Of a stretch of DNA of 64,000 bases, positions 16,987 through 29,255 are shown one piece after another. The stretch lies in the NCBI RefSeq assembly GCF_014202635.1, contig NZ_JACHHD010000002.1:62001-126000 (forward strand), given 5' to 3'. The first letter of the stretch is position 1, and each line of letters starts with the position of its first letter. Below the pieces are notes generated by a model. It saw only the letters and a list, made by a program, of their open reading frames with translations. It was not told the DNA's origin and did no database searches. This DNA is from Faecalicoccus acidiformans (GTDB taxonomy: Bacteria > Bacillota_I > Bacilli_A > Erysipelotrichales > Erysipelotrichaceae). A program made the translations under genes and the position numbers.

Positions 16987-17427
16987 TTAGCGATGCGCAT
17001 TTCGGTAACAGTCACGGATCGGATCCGGCATTCGAGTTTCAAAATCATGTCGCAGATTCTTTTCCGTTCCTTCTTGACAGGCTGTGTCATAATACCAGCA
17101 TTTATACTCTACCATATCCAATGTTTTCTGAAGCTCTTCCATTTGTTTTTGAATCTGCTGACGCTGTTGATAAAACATTTGTTTTCTTTTTTCCAGAGTC
17201 GCATCCCCTTGAGCACACCAATCCATGAATTCACGGATTTCTTTGATCTGCATGCCCGATTTTTTTAAACATTCAATCACCCGCAAGGCTTCAATGGATT
17301 GATCATTGAATTTACGTATTCCAGATGGCTCCCTTTCCAAATCCCGAAATAAACCCTCTTTGTCGTAATATCGCAATGTGGGAATCGGCAAATCAAACAT
17401 TTTTGATACTTGTCCAATCGAATACAT
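16987..17427 (-). CDS. MerR-family transcriptional regulator
   Basis: The 146-residue protein begins with a MerR helix-turn-helix and wing (YSIGQVSKMFDLPIPTLRYY), then a long coiled-coil dimer helix (about residues 75-110). The C-terminal tail contains two cysteines seven apart (CWYYDTAC) that could sense metals, electrophiles or redox state. It is transcribed away from the hydrolase at 17524. Between them is a promoter with a 19-base spacer and a dyad inside the spacer, the hallmark of MerR activation by DNA untwisting. It therefore most likely activates the hydrolase gene. Confidence 0.92.
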   Translation of the reverse strand: MYSIGQVSKMFDLPIPTLRYYDKEGLFRDLEREPSGIRKFNDQSIEALRVIECLKKSGMQIKEIREFMDWCAQGDATLEKRKQMFYQQRQQIQKQMEELQKTLDMVEYKCWYYDTACQEGTEKNLRHDFETRMPDPIRDCYRNAHR

Positions 17428-17447
17428 AAAATTTCCTCATCTTTCTA

Positions 17448-17478
17448 TTGACCTAAAGTTAGGTTTAGGTTGTACCTT
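17448..17478 (+). promoter_or_regulatory. MerR-type promoter with 19-base spacer and operator dyad
   Basis: TTGACC (17448-17453) and TACCTT (17473-17478) are 19 bases apart. The arms ACCTAAA and TTTAGGT of a dyad (17451-17470) lie within the -35/spacer. This geometry is typical of promoters activated by MerR proteins. Confidence 0.75.
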
Positions 17479-17523
17479 TATGATAGTTCTACTAAAGAAC
17501 CTTGTCAAGGAGGAGGAAAAAGA

Positions 17524-18516
17524 ATGACACAACAATTAAATCTGACCCAAGAATGGGATAAGACATTCCCGCAAAGCGATGAAGTATTCCATCAAAAAGT
17601 TACATTTACAAACCGTTACGGAATCACGTTAGCAGCCGACCTCTACAAGCCAAAAGATCAAAATGAGAACCTGGCAGCCATCGCGATCAGCGGCCCTTTT
17701 GGTGCCGTAAAAGAACAAGCATCCGGACTCTATGCTCAAGAGTTAGCCAAGCGAGGCTTTTTAACTCTGGCCTTTGACCCATCGTATACCGGAGAAAGCG
17801 GAGGAACCCCGCGAAATATCGCCTCGCCAGATATCAATACCGAAGATTTTATGGCTGCAGTCGATTACTTATCCGTACAAGAGAATGTCGATCCAGAAAA
17901 GATTGGAATCTTAGGGATCTGTGGTTTTGGAGGCATGGGATTAAATGCTGCCATCATGGATACCCGCATCAAAGCTACAGTCACATCTACCATGTACGAT
18001 ATGACTCGCGTCAATGCCAAAGACTATTTTGATGCTCAAGATAACGAAGAAGCCCGCCATGAAAAACGAAAAGCCATGTGCGAACAAAGAACTTTAGATA
18101 TTAAAAACGGAACTTACGCCTCTGCCGGCGCCTTGCCCGATGAAGCACCTGAAGATGCACCACAGTTTTTAAAAGATTACATCGCCTACTATCGCAATCG
18201 GCAACGCGGATATCATCCTCGTTCTCAAGGCGAAGGAAAAGGATGGAATGTAACCGGATGTCAATCTTTTATTGATATGCCAATTTTGACTTATGTCAAT
18301 GAGATTCGCAGTGCCGTCTTGATGATTCACGGAGAGAAAGCCCATTCTTGTTACTTCAGCAAAGACGCTTATGCGAAGATGATCGATGGAAACAAATATA
18401 CAGATAATAAAGAATTAATGATCATTCCTGGTGCCGTCCATACCGACCTTTATGATCAGATGGACATCATCCCTTTCGATAAGATCGAAGATTTCTTTAA
18501 AACGTATCTGAAATAA
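17524..18516 (+). CDS. Alpha/beta hydrolase under MerR control
   Basis: This 330-residue protein resembles the YcjY/dienelactone-hydrolase-like hydrolases. It has an N-terminal strand VTFTNRYGITLAADLYKP, a GICGFGGMG nucleophile region in which Cys replaces the usual Ser, and a late His in GAVHTDLYD. The start at 17524 follows GGAGGAGG. A cysteine at the nucleophile position is seen in dienelactone-hydrolase-type enzymes but needs confirmation. It is transcribed from the MerR-type promoter, so it may detoxify or process the regulator's inducer. The substrate is unknown. Confidence 0.83.
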   Translation: MTQQLNLTQEWDKTFPQSDEVFHQKVTFTNRYGITLAADLYKPKDQNENLAAIAISGPFGAVKEQASGLYAQELAKRGFLTLAFDPSYTGESGGTPRNIASPDINTEDFMAAVDYLSVQENVDPEKIGILGICGFGGMGLNAAIMDTRIKATVTSTMYDMTRVNAKDYFDAQDNEEARHEKRKAMCEQRTLDIKNGTYASAGALPDEAPEDAPQFLKDYIAYYRNRQRGYHPRSQGEGKGWNVTGCQSFIDMPILTYVNEIRSAVLMIHGEKAHSCYFSKDAYAKMIDGNKYTDNKELMIIPGAVHTDLYDQMDIIPFDKIEDFFKTYLK

Positions 18517-18541
18517 AAAGCTCGGATCTCATCCAAGCTTT

Positions 18542-18545
<4 letters not shown>
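18514..18545. terminator. Bidirectional terminator between the hydrolase and pyrF
   Basis: AAAAAGCT-GGAT and ATCC-AGCTTTTT arms lie between two convergent stop codons and give T-runs on both strands. Confidence 0.8.
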
Positions 18546-20869
<2,324 letters not shown>

Positions 20870-20872
20870 GCT

Positions 20873-23800
20873 TTATTTCCCCATCTCATTCATACTGATC
20901 ATCGAGAAGGACAACGACTCCAAAACACGAGTCAAGGCTTCTGCCGTATCTAAGCTTGTCATACAAGAGATATTGTTTTCGGCAGCTACACGGCGGATCA
21001 CAAATCCATCACGGCTTGTGGAGTTTGTTTTATTGCTCATCGTATTGATGACAAAGTTGACACGGCCATGGCGAATGATCTCCACAACATTGTTCTCGCC
21101 GCCTTCTTCGATCTTATTGGCATGGTGAACAAACAAGCCATTTTCTTCCAACATCTTGGCAGTTCCTTTTGTCGCATAAACTCCATAACCGATATCCGCA
21201 AAACGTTTCGCCAACTTCAAAGCCTCCGCCTTATCTTCGTCGGCAATCGTCAACAATACATTTCCATGCATCGGTACCGAAATACCGCTGGCAACCAAAG
21301 CCTTATAAAGCGCCTTTTCCAAGTTGACATCCGAACCTAAAGCCTCTCCAGTCGACTTCATTTCTGGTCCTAGCACCGTATCCACAGAACGAAGTTTCGC
21401 AAATGAGAATACAGGCGCTTTGACAAAGACACGATTTTGATCATCCGGATGATAGCCCGGTGTATATCCCTGATCCACGATCGAATGCCCTAAGATTGCC
21501 TTGGTTGCGATATTGGACATTTGAATGCCTGTGATCTTGGACAAGAACGGAACTGTACGGCTGGAACGCGGATTGACCTCCAGTACATAGACATTGTCTT
21601 CTTTATCAACGATGAACTGAATATTGTACAAGCCCACAAAATGGAAACCTTTTCCAATACGAATTCCGTAATCAATGATCTTTTCTTTGACTTCCTGAGA
21701 AATGATCTGGGTCGGATACACACTGATCGAGTCTCCAGAATGGACCCCGGCACGTTCGATATGTTCCATGACACCCGGAATCAGTACATTCTCACCATCG
21801 GCAATCGCATCGATTTCCAACTCTTTTCCTACAATGTATTTATCCACTAGGATCGGTGCATCATGACTGATTTCTTTTACCGCCGTAGCCATATAGATCT
21901 TCAATTCATCATCATTATGTACGATCTCCATCGCACGGCCGCCCAAGACATAGCTAGGTCGAACTAAAACCGGATACCCGATCTTCTGGGCAATGACTAA
22001 AGCCTCTTCCACAGTGATTGCCGTTTCTCCTTGCGGCTGAGGAATATCCAATTTCTTCAACATGGCTTCAAACTCATGACGATCTTCCGCACGGTCAATA
22101 TCTTCTAAAGACGTTCCCAAGATCTTCACTCCATGTTCTACCAGAGATTCTGCCAAGTTGATGGCCGTTTGTCCTCCAAACTGTACGATCACTCCTAATG
22201 GCTTTTCCAGTTCAATGACATGCATCACATCTTCTGTCGTCAAAGGTTCAAAATACAACTTGTCACTGATTGAGAAATCTGTCGATACCGTTTCCGGGTT
22301 GTTGTTGATGATAATGGCTTCATAACCGGCATTGCGCAAAGTTTCTACACAGTGTACGGTCGCATAGTCAAATTCAACCCCTTGTCCAATGCGGATCGGT
22401 CCAGACCCTAATACAACGATTTTCTTCTTATCCGAACAAATCGATTCATTTTCTTCATCATAGCTGGAATAGAAATATGGAGTAGCGCTGGTAAATTCAC
22501 CGGCACAAGTATCGACCATCTTGAATACCGGAATGATTCCATTGGCTTTGCGCAAATCGTATACTTCTTTTTCCTTCATATTCCAGCTGCGGGCAATATA
22601 GCTGTCCGCAAAACCGAAAGTCTTTAATCTCTTCAAAACCTCAACATCTTTAGGATGCGCCTGCATCTCTTTTTCCAGTTCAATAATGCGCTTGATATGA
22701 GAGATAAAGAAGGCATCCATCTTGGTTTCCTCAACGACCAAAGCCATGTCATAGCCATTGCGCAACCATTGGGCGATCGCAAAGATTCTTTCATCATCGT
22801 TCTTTTTGATCTTTTCCATCAGCTGCATCTGATCCATCGCAGTAAATTCAGCCTTCTCGATATGATCTACCTTCATCTCCAAAGAACGCACAGCTTTCAA
22901 GAACGATTCTTCAAAATTGCGGCCAATCGACATTACTTCTCCTGTCGCCTTCATCTGTGTACCTAAACGACGATCGGCATTTGGAAATTTATCAAACGCA
23001 AAGCGCGGAAATTTAGTGACCACATAATCGATAGCCGGCTCAAAACAAGCATAGCTAGTCTTCGTGATCGGATTCAAGATCTCATCCAAAGTCAGACCCA
23101 CAGCCAGTTTGGCAGAGATTTTCGCAATCGGATAACCTGTCGCTTTGGAAGCCAGGGCCGAAGATCGAGATACACGAGGATTGACCTCGATAACATAATA
23201 TTTAAAGCTCTGCGGATCCAACGCCAACTGTACGTTACAGCCTCCGCAGATCTTCAACGCACGAATGATCTTCAAAGATGCACTTCGCAACATCTGGTTT
23301 TCACGGTCTGTCAAAGTCTGTACCGGCGCCACGACGATACTGTCCCCCGTATGAATCCCGACAGGGTCCACATTTTCCATATTACATACAACGATCGCGT
23401 TATCATGCGCATCACGCATAACTTCATATTCGATTTCTTTATAGCCGGCAATACTTTGTTCGATCAGACACTGCCCTACCGGAGAAATCTTCAAACCAGC
23501 CTCACAAATCTCACGAAGTTCTTCTTCATTATCCGCAAAACCGCCGCCGGTTCCTCCCAAAGTGTAAGCAGGACGCACAACAACCGGATAACCATGCGTA
23601 TTACAGAATTCTACAGCCAGATCCACCGTATGGACAATGGCACTTTCCGGTACCGGTTCTTTGATATCCCGCATCAAAGAGCGGAACAATTCACGGTCTT
23701 CAGCACGATTGATCGCATGAAGATCCGTTCCTAAGATTTCAACACCACATTCATCCAAGATTCCATCGTTATGGAGTTCAACGACCAAATTCAGTCCAGT

Positions 23801-24079
23801 CTGCCCTCCCAGAGAACCTAAAATGGCATCCGGTCTTTCTTTATAAATTACGCGTTTGGCAAAATCCAGCGTGATCGGCTCAATATAAACACGGTCAGCA
23901 ATCGTCGTATCCGTCATGATCGTTGCCGGATTGGAGTTGATCAAAATAACTTCATATCCTTCTTCACGCAACGACTGGCAAGCCTGACTGCCGGCATAAT
24001 CAAATTCAGCAGCCTGACCAATGACGATCGGCCCAGAACCAATGACTAATATCTTATGTATATCTTGACGTTTAGGCAT
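20873..24079 (-). CDS. carB: Carbamoyl phosphate synthase large subunit
   Basis: The 1068-residue protein contains two ATP-grasp halves. The first, starting [22 protein letters not shown], makes carboxyphosphate and carbamate. The second, starting [20 protein letters not shown], phosphorylates carbamate. A C-terminal MGS-like allosteric domain follows (about residues 930-1068). I start at 24079, where AAAGGAG lies 8 bases upstream, overlapping the carA stop by 8 bases. The MGS domain normally binds UMP or PRPP/ornithine, so feedback control is expected. Placement inside the pyr operon suggests a pyrimidine-dedicated enzyme. Confidence 0.97.
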   Translation of the reverse strand: MPKRQDIHKILVIGSGPIVIGQAAEFDYAGSQACQSLREEGYEVILINSNPATIMTDTTIADRVYIEPITLDFAKRVIYKERPDAILGSLGGQTGLNLVVELHNDGILDECGVEILGTDLHAINRAEDRELFRSLMRDIKEPVPESAIVHTVDLAVEFCNTHGYPVVVRPAYTLGGTGGGFADNEEELREICEAGLKISPVGQCLIEQSIAGYKEIEYEVMRDAHDNAIVVCNMENVDPVGIHTGDSIVVAPVQTLTDRENQMLRSASLKIIRALKICGGCNVQLALDPQSFKYYVIEVNPRVSRSSALASKATGYPIAKISAKLAVGLTLDEILNPITKTSYACFEPAIDYVVTKFPRFAFDKFPNADRRLGTQMKATGEVMSIGRNFEESFLKAVRSLEMKVDHIEKAEFTAMDQMQLMEKIKKNDDERIFAIAQWLRNGYDMALVVEETKMDAFFISHIKRIIELEKEMQAHPKDVEVLKRLKTFGFADSYIARSWNMKEKEVYDLRKANGIIPVFKMVDTCAGEFTSATPYFYSSYDEENESICSDKKKIVVLGSGPIRIGQGVEFDYATVHCVETLRNAGYEAIIINNNPETVSTDFSISDKLYFEPLTTEDVMHVIELEKPLGVIVQFGGQTAINLAESLVEHGVKILGTSLEDIDRAEDRHEFEAMLKKLDIPQPQGETAITVEEALVIAQKIGYPVLVRPSYVLGGRAMEIVHNDDELKIYMATAVKEISHDAPILVDKYIVGKELEIDAIADGENVLIPGVMEHIERAGVHSGDSISVYPTQIISQEVKEKIIDYGIRIGKGFHFVGLYNIQFIVDKEDNVYVLEVNPRSSRTVPFLSKITGIQMSNIATKAILGHSIVDQGYTPGYHPDDQNRVFVKAPVFSFAKLRSVDTVLGPEMKSTGEALGSDVNLEKALYKALVASGISVPMHGNVLLTIADEDKAEALKLAKRFADIGYGVYATKGTAKMLEENGLFVHHANKIEEGGENNVVEIIRHGRVNFVINTMSNKTNSTSRDGFVIRRVAAENNISCMTSLDTAEALTRVLESLSFSMISMNEMGK

Positions 24080-25151
24080 AGTGATTCTCCTTTTCCAATA
24101 CATCCATGAAATGATCAAACAAGTTTTCAGAATCTAACGGTCCGGCACTGGCTTCCGGATGGAACTGCATACTAAAACATGGATAATCCTTATGCTGCAC
24201 TCCTTCACAGCTCTTATCATTCAAAGCTTGATAAGTCATCTCTAAGCGAGTGTTCTTCAAAGAATCAATATCCACCGCAAAACCATGGTTTTGGCTCGTA
24301 ATCAAAACCGTACCCGATTTCAGATCAACAACCGGATGATTGGCTCCTCGATGACCAAATTTCAATTTATAAGTCTTAGCACCGCAAGCCAAAGAAATCA
24401 GCTGATGCCCTAAACAAATTCCAAATACTACAGTTTGAGGAATCAGCTGGCGCACCGTTTCGATCGCCTCCGGAACATCTTCCGGGTTCCCTGGACCATT
24501 GGACAATACCACTCCATCGGGATGAAAGCCCATGATTACATCAGCCGGTGTGTTATATGGAACGACGATCAGATCGCAATTCCGTTTAGAAAGCTCGCGA
24601 ACGATTCCCATCTTTGCCCCAAAATCCATCAAGACAACTTTCTTGCCCCGGTTCGGGATAGGGAAGATTTTGGAAGAGCTGACACGCTTTACCTGATCAT
24701 GTAAGAAATCCGTTTCCTTTAATGTATGAACGATTTCTTCAACGTCGGCATCCGGTGCTGCCAAAGTCGCACGCATCGTTCCCTTTTCACGAAGCTTACG
24801 TGTGATTGCACGCGTATCAACGCCATAAATTCCAGGAATATCAACACGTTTTAAATAAGCATCCAACGTTTCCTGACTTCTCCAGTTGTTTGGTTCATCA
24901 CAATAATCCTTTACGACAAAGCCAAACACTGCCGGGATAATACTTTCATTATCATCACGATTGACACCATAATTTCCAATCAGCGGATATGTCATCAGTA
25001 CGATCTGACCGCAGTATGAGTTATCTGTCAAGATTTCCTGATACCCGGTCATTGAAGTATTGAAGACCAATTCCCCAATTTGGAAGTTATCACTTCCAAA
25101 GGCAGTCCCTTTATAGACACTGCCATCTTCTAAAATCAACAGTCTTTCCAT
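24072..25151 (-). CDS. carA: Carbamoyl phosphate synthase small (glutaminase) subunit
   Basis: CarA hydrolyses glutamine and channels ammonia to CarB. The 359-residue protein has the N-terminal CPSase small domain ([13 protein letters not shown]) and a class I glutamine amidotransferase domain with the nucleophile in VFGICLGHQ and the His-Glu pair in QFHPEAS. It sits 6 bases after pyrC and overlaps carB by 8 bases. Confidence 0.97.
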   Translation of the reverse strand: MERLLILEDGSVYKGTAFGSDNFQIGELVFNTSMTGYQEILTDNSYCGQIVLMTYPLIGNYGVNRDDNESIIPAVFGFVVKDYCDEPNNWRSQETLDAYLKRVDIPGIYGVDTRAITRKLREKGTMRATLAAPDADVEEIVHTLKETDFLHDQVKRVSSSKIFPIPNRGKKVVLMDFGAKMGIVRELSKRNCDLIVVPYNTPADVIMGFHPDGVVLSNGPGNPEDVPEAIETVRQLIPQTVVFGICLGHQLISLACGAKTYKLKFGHRGANHPVVDLKSGTVLITSQNHGFAVDIDSLKNTRLEMTYQALNDKSCEGVQHKDYPCFSMQFHPEASAGPLDSENLFDHFMDVLEKENHYA

Positions 25152-25157
25152 ATTTTT

Positions 25158-26429
25158 TTATCCTTTCCACACCGTTTTTGATGAAACGATCGTTTCCTTG
25201 ATCGCTCCAAAGACTTTCCAGCCATTAAAAGGTGTATTTGACCCTTTTGACAAGAACTGAGTTTTGTCGATCGTTGTTTCGTGTTCCAGATCGACTAAAA
25301 CAAAATCAGGACGATATCCTTCCCGGATCTTTCCAATGCCTTCGATACCAAAGCGTTTTGCCGGTGCTTCAGACATCCAGTAGACAAGTTGTCCCAAAGT
25401 CCAACGCTCTTGTTTCTTTACAAATTCAGTATATAAGAGGGGAAAGCTCGTTTCCAGAGAAACAATGCCAAATGGAGCTTGATTCATCGGTTTGTTCTTT
25501 TCTTGCTCTGTATGCGGAGCATGATCGTTCGCGATCATATCCAAAGAACCATCCTCCAAGCCTCTGATCAAAGCCATGCGGTCTTCGTGAGCGCGCAATG
25601 GCGGATTCATCTTCCAGTTAGGACCTTCTACATCGATATCTTCCAGTAAAAGATGATGTGCGGTCACTTCTCCAGTAACATCGGCCCCTTTTTCTTTATA
25701 AGCTTTCAAAGCCTCCACACTCTCTTTAGCGCTGATATGACAAGCATGATAACGATTTCCAACCTCTTGGGTCAATGCCAAGTCGCGAATCAGCTGAGAG
25801 CTCTCGCAAGCACTCGGGATTCCTAACCAGCCTCTATCGCGATTGACTTGACTATCATGGACACAGGCTCCCGGCTTGCGATATTTCATATCTTCTGTAT
25901 GGGCTACGATCATGCAGTCATTGGCTTTGGCCTTTTCCATGGCTTCATGCATCACTTCAGCCGTAGCCACACCCACTCCATCATCACTGAACCAGCGAAT
26001 ACCAAAGCTTTCCTTGATTGCCTTCATATCCACTACTTCTTTGCTCGCCTCTTCGGTTGTGATACAGGCATAAGGATATACCCTGACCACCGCTTCTTTT
26101 TCAATTCGATGGAGATACTCTTTGATCGTTTCCACATCATCCGGATACGGAATCACATTCGGCATGCAGAAGATGGTCGTAAACCCTCCATGCGCTGCCG
26201 CCAAAGTTCCGGTATGGATCGTCTCCTTCTGGGTATATCCCGGTTCTCTTAAATGAACATGAACATCCACCAGCCCCGGCAATACCGTCAAGCCCGAAGC
26301 ATCGATCACTTCTGCTTCTTCGCATTGAATATGCTCATCGATCTGTATAATTTTCTCTTCGTCAAATAAAATGTCCCTGCGCAACACTTCCTGACCGATC
26401 AAAACCATTCCATTCTTTATGACCCGCAT
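25158..26429 (-). CDS. pyrC: Dihydroorotase (type I)
   Basis: PyrC cyclises carbamoyl-aspartate to dihydroorotate. The 423-residue amidohydrolase has the metal motif DVHVHLREPG, a later catalytic Asp in ANDHAPHT, and the C-terminal beta-sandwich strands typical of type I enzymes. It starts 3 bases after the pyrB stop and ends 6 bases before carA. All metal ligands appear present. Confidence 0.96.
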   Translation of the reverse strand: MRVIKNGMVLIGQEVLRRDILFDEEKIIQIDEHIQCEEAEVIDASGLTVLPGLVDVHVHLREPGYTQKETIHTGTLAAAHGGFTTIFCMPNVIPYPDDVETIKEYLHRIEKEAVVRVYPYACITTEEASKEVVDMKAIKESFGIRWFSDDGVGVATAEVMHEAMEKAKANDCMIVAHTEDMKYRKPGACVHDSQVNRDRGWLGIPSACESSQLIRDLALTQEVGNRYHACHISAKESVEALKAYKEKGADVTGEVTAHHLLLEDIDVEGPNWKMNPPLRAHEDRMALIRGLEDGSLDMIANDHAPHTEQEKNKPMNQAPFGIVSLETSFPLLYTEFVKKQERWTLGQLVYWMSEAPAKRFGIEGIGKIREGYRPDFVLVDLEHETTIDKTQFLSKGSNTPFNGWKVFGAIKETIVSSKTVWKG

Positions 26430-26432
26430 AAT

Positions 26433-27329
26433 CTACTCCTCAAATGGGGCAAATCCAAAAGCCCGCTTTACCACTGCCTTGCGCACCAAAACACCATTGG
26501 CCATCTGCTCAAAAATGCGGCTGCGCTCTGCTTCCACCAAATCCGAATCAATTTCTACATTGCGGTTAAAAGGTGCCGGATGCATAACGATGGCATGTTT
26601 CTGCATGCGGCTGTAGCGTTCTTTGGTCAACCCATAACGCTCCAAATACTGCTCTTTCGTCAAATGCGCCAAAGTAGCACCTCTTTCTCTTTGGATACGA
26701 AGCATCATAACAACATCGGCCCATTCCACGGCTTCATCCAGCGGCATTGTCGGATACCCCGGGCGCTCCCATTCTTCCGGTCCGCAGAAGCGTACTTCAT
26801 TGCCTAATCGTTCTAAAGTAAAGCGATTGGATGCCGCTACACGCGAATGAAGAATATCGCCTACAATCGCTACCTTTAATCCATGCAGAGTATGAAATTC
26901 ATTCTGCATCGTCAACAGATCCAACAAACACTGTGTTGGATGATTGCCCGCTCCATCTCCTGCATTTAAGATGGGTACGTTGATTCCTTCCAATTCTTTA
27001 AAGTATTCTGTCTTGGGATGACGAATGACAAAGCAGTCATAGCCTACCATCTCAAAAGTTTTCAACGTATCAAAGAAAGTCTCTCCTTTGGTAACGCTGC
27101 TGGTTTCGGCATTGAAGTCAGCGACTTTACACCCCAGCTGCAGTTCTGCGCTCTCAAATGAATAATGCGTCCTTGTGCTAGGCTCAAAAAAAAGATTAGC
27201 AACCAGACACTTTTTCAAAGGTAATTGCCAATCTGAATAAGAACTATTAAAAAGTCTCGCATCATTTAAAATGCTCATGATCTCATCAACCGATAGATCG
27301 TTCATGGAACATAAGGATCTTTGATTCAT
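26433..27329 (-). CDS. pyrB: Aspartate carbamoyltransferase catalytic subunit
   Basis: PyrB condenses aspartate and carbamoyl phosphate, the committed step of pyrimidine synthesis. The 298-residue protein has the carbamoyl-phosphate site FFEPSTRTHYSFE, a PILNAGDGAGNHPTQ loop and a C-terminal HPAPFNRNVEI aspartate site. I choose 27329 because AAGGAGG lies 6 bases upstream. A second ATG at 27371 is in frame, has its own AAGGGG 8 bases upstream, and lies inside the attenuator hairpin; it would add 14 residues. No pyrI regulatory gene follows. It is the first gene of the seven-gene pyr operon. Confidence 0.96.
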   Translation of the reverse strand: MNQRSLCSMNDLSVDEIMSILNDARLFNSSYSDWQLPLKKCLVANLFFEPSTRTHYSFESAELQLGCKVADFNAETSSVTKGETFFDTLKTFEMVGYDCFVIRHPKTEYFKELEGINVPILNAGDGAGNHPTQCLLDLLTMQNEFHTLHGLKVAIVGDILHSRVAASNRFTLERLGNEVRFCGPEEWERPGYPTMPLDEAVEWADVVMMLRIQRERGATLAHLTKEQYLERYGLTKERYSRMQKHAIVMHPAPFNRNVEIDSDLVEAERSRIFEQMANGVLVRKAVVKRAFGFAPFEE

Positions 27330-27351
27330 AACATGCCTCCTTGATTTCCGT

Positions 27352-27396
27352 AAAAAAGGGAACCAAACCATTTGGTGATCCCCTTCTTTTTTTACT
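27352..27396 (-). promoter_or_regulatory. Transcription attenuator in the pyrB leader
   Basis: The minus-strand leader folds into a stem with arms AAGGGGATCACCAAA and GTTTGGTTCCCTT ending in six T. It starts within about 10 bases of the inferred transcription start. No PyrR binding consensus and no competing antiterminator was seen. The 5' arm holds a ribosome site (AAGGGG) and an ATG at 27371 that reads in frame into pyrB. Confidence 0.8.
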
Positions 27397-27402
27397 AGAA
27401 GT

Positions 27403-27431
27403 ATTCTACCACACTTCATTTCGTTTTCCAA
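27403..27431 (-). promoter_or_regulatory. Promoter of the pyr operon
   Basis: TTGGAA (27426-27431), a 17-base spacer and TAGAAT (27403-27408) on the minus strand place the transcript start near 27396. Confidence 0.75.
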
Positions 27432-27451
27432 TCAGTTTATCGGGAAGTTTT

Positions 27452-27480
27452 TTGTTCCTTTCGAAGTTTCTTATTATATA
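27452..27480 (+). promoter_or_regulatory. Promoter of the DUF1294 gene
   Basis: TTGTTC (27452-27457), a 17-base spacer and TATATA (27475-27480) end only 9 bases before the ATG at 27490, which predicts an almost leaderless message. Confidence 0.55.
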
Positions 27481-27489
27481 CTACTGATT

Positions 27490-27744
27490 ATGATTGGAAT
27501 CTATTTGGCCATCTGGAACAGCTGGACCTTCATTCTGTTTGGCATCGACAAATACAAAGCATGCCATCACCGCTTTCGAATCTCAGAAAACACACTGCTG
27601 ATCCACGCTTGTTTAGGCGGGGCCGTCGGCGGCTTTTTAGGCATGCTCGTGTTTCGCCACAAAACGCGACATCTGAAATTTTGTCTGATCATGCCCTTGC
27701 TTGTATTGATCCAAGTGTTTTTTCTCTGTTTCTTTCTAAAATAA
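27490..27744 (+). CDS. DUF1294 family small membrane protein
   Basis: The 84-residue protein matches the DUF1294 pattern: a first hydrophobic segment, then GIDKYKA, RISENTLL, a GGAVGGFLGML segment, and the FRHKTRHLKF motif, then a C-terminal transmembrane helix. The function is unknown for the family. There is no ribosome site before the ATG, and the predicted transcript start is 3-4 bases upstream, so it may be translated as a leaderless message. It is divergent from the pyr operon and convergent with the ABC permease. Confidence 0.85.
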   Translation: MIGIYLAIWNSWTFILFGIDKYKACHHRFRISENTLLIHACLGGAVGGFLGMLVFRHKTRHLKFCLIMPLLVLIQVFFLCFFLK

Positions 27745-27766
27745 AAGTCTGCCCAAAGACAGACTC
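27741..27766 (-). terminator. Terminator of the GntR-ABC operon, shared with DUF1294
   Basis: AGTCTG and CAGACT arms flank an 8-base loop. The minus strand continues TTTTATTTT, ending the permease transcript. Confidence 0.75.
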
Positions 27767-28566
27767 TATTCCAGATTTAATTTATGATTCGAGATCCATA
27801 CCCCTACGCTGTGGAAGATGCCTCCCAACACGAAGTTGTAGATCGTTAAGGCACCCACCAACATCATGCCAACAACCCATTCATACGATGTGACAAAAAG
27901 CGTGAATCCTTGTTCCAGATGAAAGTTGTCGACAAAATAGGCAAAGATCATCAATAAGATCAACGCCAGGATCTGCAGTCCAAAACTAATCACAAAATAA
28001 TAGACCACACTGAACAGTCCCTTGTGTAAACTATGCAGCTGTCCCAGCATCATCGATAAGAAAAACATCGTGATCGATTGATAGAAAGAAGCTAATATCA
28101 TCAAAACCATTAAGATGATAAATCCAATCGTACGTCCATCCTGGATTGGCAGTCCGGCAAACATCACCTCAAAAGAAAAGTCCGAAGATAAGATCCACAA
28201 TGAAAGCATCAAAACCAGACCGGACAGACAGAAGATGGTCAGTCCTGCCAATTCTTTGCTCAAGAAAAGAATATTGCGCGATACCGGCAGTGTGTTTGTC
28301 AAATAGCCTTCGTCTTTCAACATTGTGTTGAAGAAATCACGAACCGTCACAACGATAGGCCAGATGACCAAAGCGGCCAAAGAGAAGAAATAGATCCCTC
28401 CATACATTAAAGAAATCATCTCAAAGACAAAGGAATCAAAGAAGGGAAGATCCTGAATCCAGTGAAACAGCCGGATCCCGATCGGTAAAACGATTCCTAC
28501 AATATATAATGGCCACACCATTCGAAACAAAGCTTTACAATCATATTTTAACCGCAATCCTAACAT
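27766..28566 (-). CDS. ABC transporter permease (YtrAB-like cassette)
   Basis: The 266-residue protein has about six transmembrane segments and no soluble domain, as in permeases of YtrB/BcrA-type cassettes. Its first codons overlap the ATPase gene by 7 bases. With the ATPase and the GntR regulator it forms a three-gene operon. Such cassettes often respond to cell-wall-active peptides or antibiotics; the cargo here cannot be told from sequence. Confidence 0.83.
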   Translation of the reverse strand: MLGLRLKYDCKALFRMVWPLYIVGIVLPIGIRLFHWIQDLPFFDSFVFEMISLMYGGIYFFSLAALVIWPIVVTVRDFFNTMLKDEGYLTNTLPVSRNILFLSKELAGLTIFCLSGLVLMLSLWILSSDFSFEVMFAGLPIQDGRTIGFIILMVLMILASFYQSITMFFLSMMLGQLHSLHKGLFSVVYYFVISFGLQILALILLMIFAYFVDNFHLEQGFTLFVTSYEWVVGMMLVGALTIYNFVLGGIFHSVGVWISNHKLNLE

Positions 28567-29255
28567 CTGAAATCCTCCCTGAAAATCTGATCGATCGATT
28601 TCCCTGTGCGGATCCTTAAAGAATCCGCCTCTTCCTGGCGTGTGATCTTGCCATGATCCAAGAAGATCACTTCATCCAATACTCTTTCCACATCCGCAAT
28701 CAAATGCGTCGAGATCAAAATCGTCGCTTTTTCATCATAGCTCGAAAGAATGGTATCCAAGATATGATCGCGGGCCGCCGGATCGACCCCGGCCATCGGC
28801 TCATCCAATATGAAGAGTTTTGCCTTTCGCGACATCACCAAGACCAGCTGCACTTTTTCCCGCGTTCCTTTAGACAACGTCTTGATACGGCTGTCTAAAG
28901 AAATAGAGAAATCCTGCAAAAGCGCCTGCGCCTTTTCCATATCAAAATCCGCATAGAAATCGTTAAAAAAATCCAGTACTTCCTTTACTTTCATGCCAGG
29001 ATCCAAATACGAGCGCTCCGGAAGATATGACACGATTTTTTTAGTATCGATCCCCGGCTTTTTGCCATCGATCTGAATCGTCCCTTGATCCGGTGTCAAC
29101 AGATCATTGATCAATTTGATCATGGTCGTCTTTCCGCTGCCGTTAGTTCCCAATAAGCCTACGATTCTCCCTGGCTGTAAAGTAAGATCGATCGTATCCA
29201 AAGCGACTTTAGATCCAAACTTTTTCGTTATGTTGTGCAATTCTAAGATACTCAT
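28560..29255 (-). CDS. ABC transporter ATP-binding protein
   Basis: The 231-residue nucleotide-binding protein has Walker A GTNGSGKT (residues 37-44), a divergent signature LSKGTREK in place of LSGGQ, Walker B LFILDEP and the H-loop in ISTHL. The divergent signature is frequent in YtrB/EcsA-like ATPases. Its start overlaps the GntR gene by 4 bases and its end overlaps the permease by 7 bases, so the three proteins should be made together. Confidence 0.94.
   Translation of the reverse strand: MSILELHNITKKFGSKVALDTIDLTLQPGRIVGLLGTNGSGKTTMIKLINDLLTPDQGTIQIDGKKPGIDTKKIVSYLPERSYLDPGMKVKEVLDFFNDFYADFDMEKAQALLQDFSISLDSRIKTLSKGTREKVQLVLVMSRKAKLFILDEPMAGVDPAARDHILDTILSSYDEKATILISTHLIADVERVLDEVIFLDHGKITRQEEADSLRIRTGKSIDQIFREDFRC

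Noticed and set aside
27329-27431. PyrR-binding attenuator for the pyr operon
   Set aside because: I searched the leader by eye for the PyrR binding-loop pattern and an antiterminator and found neither.
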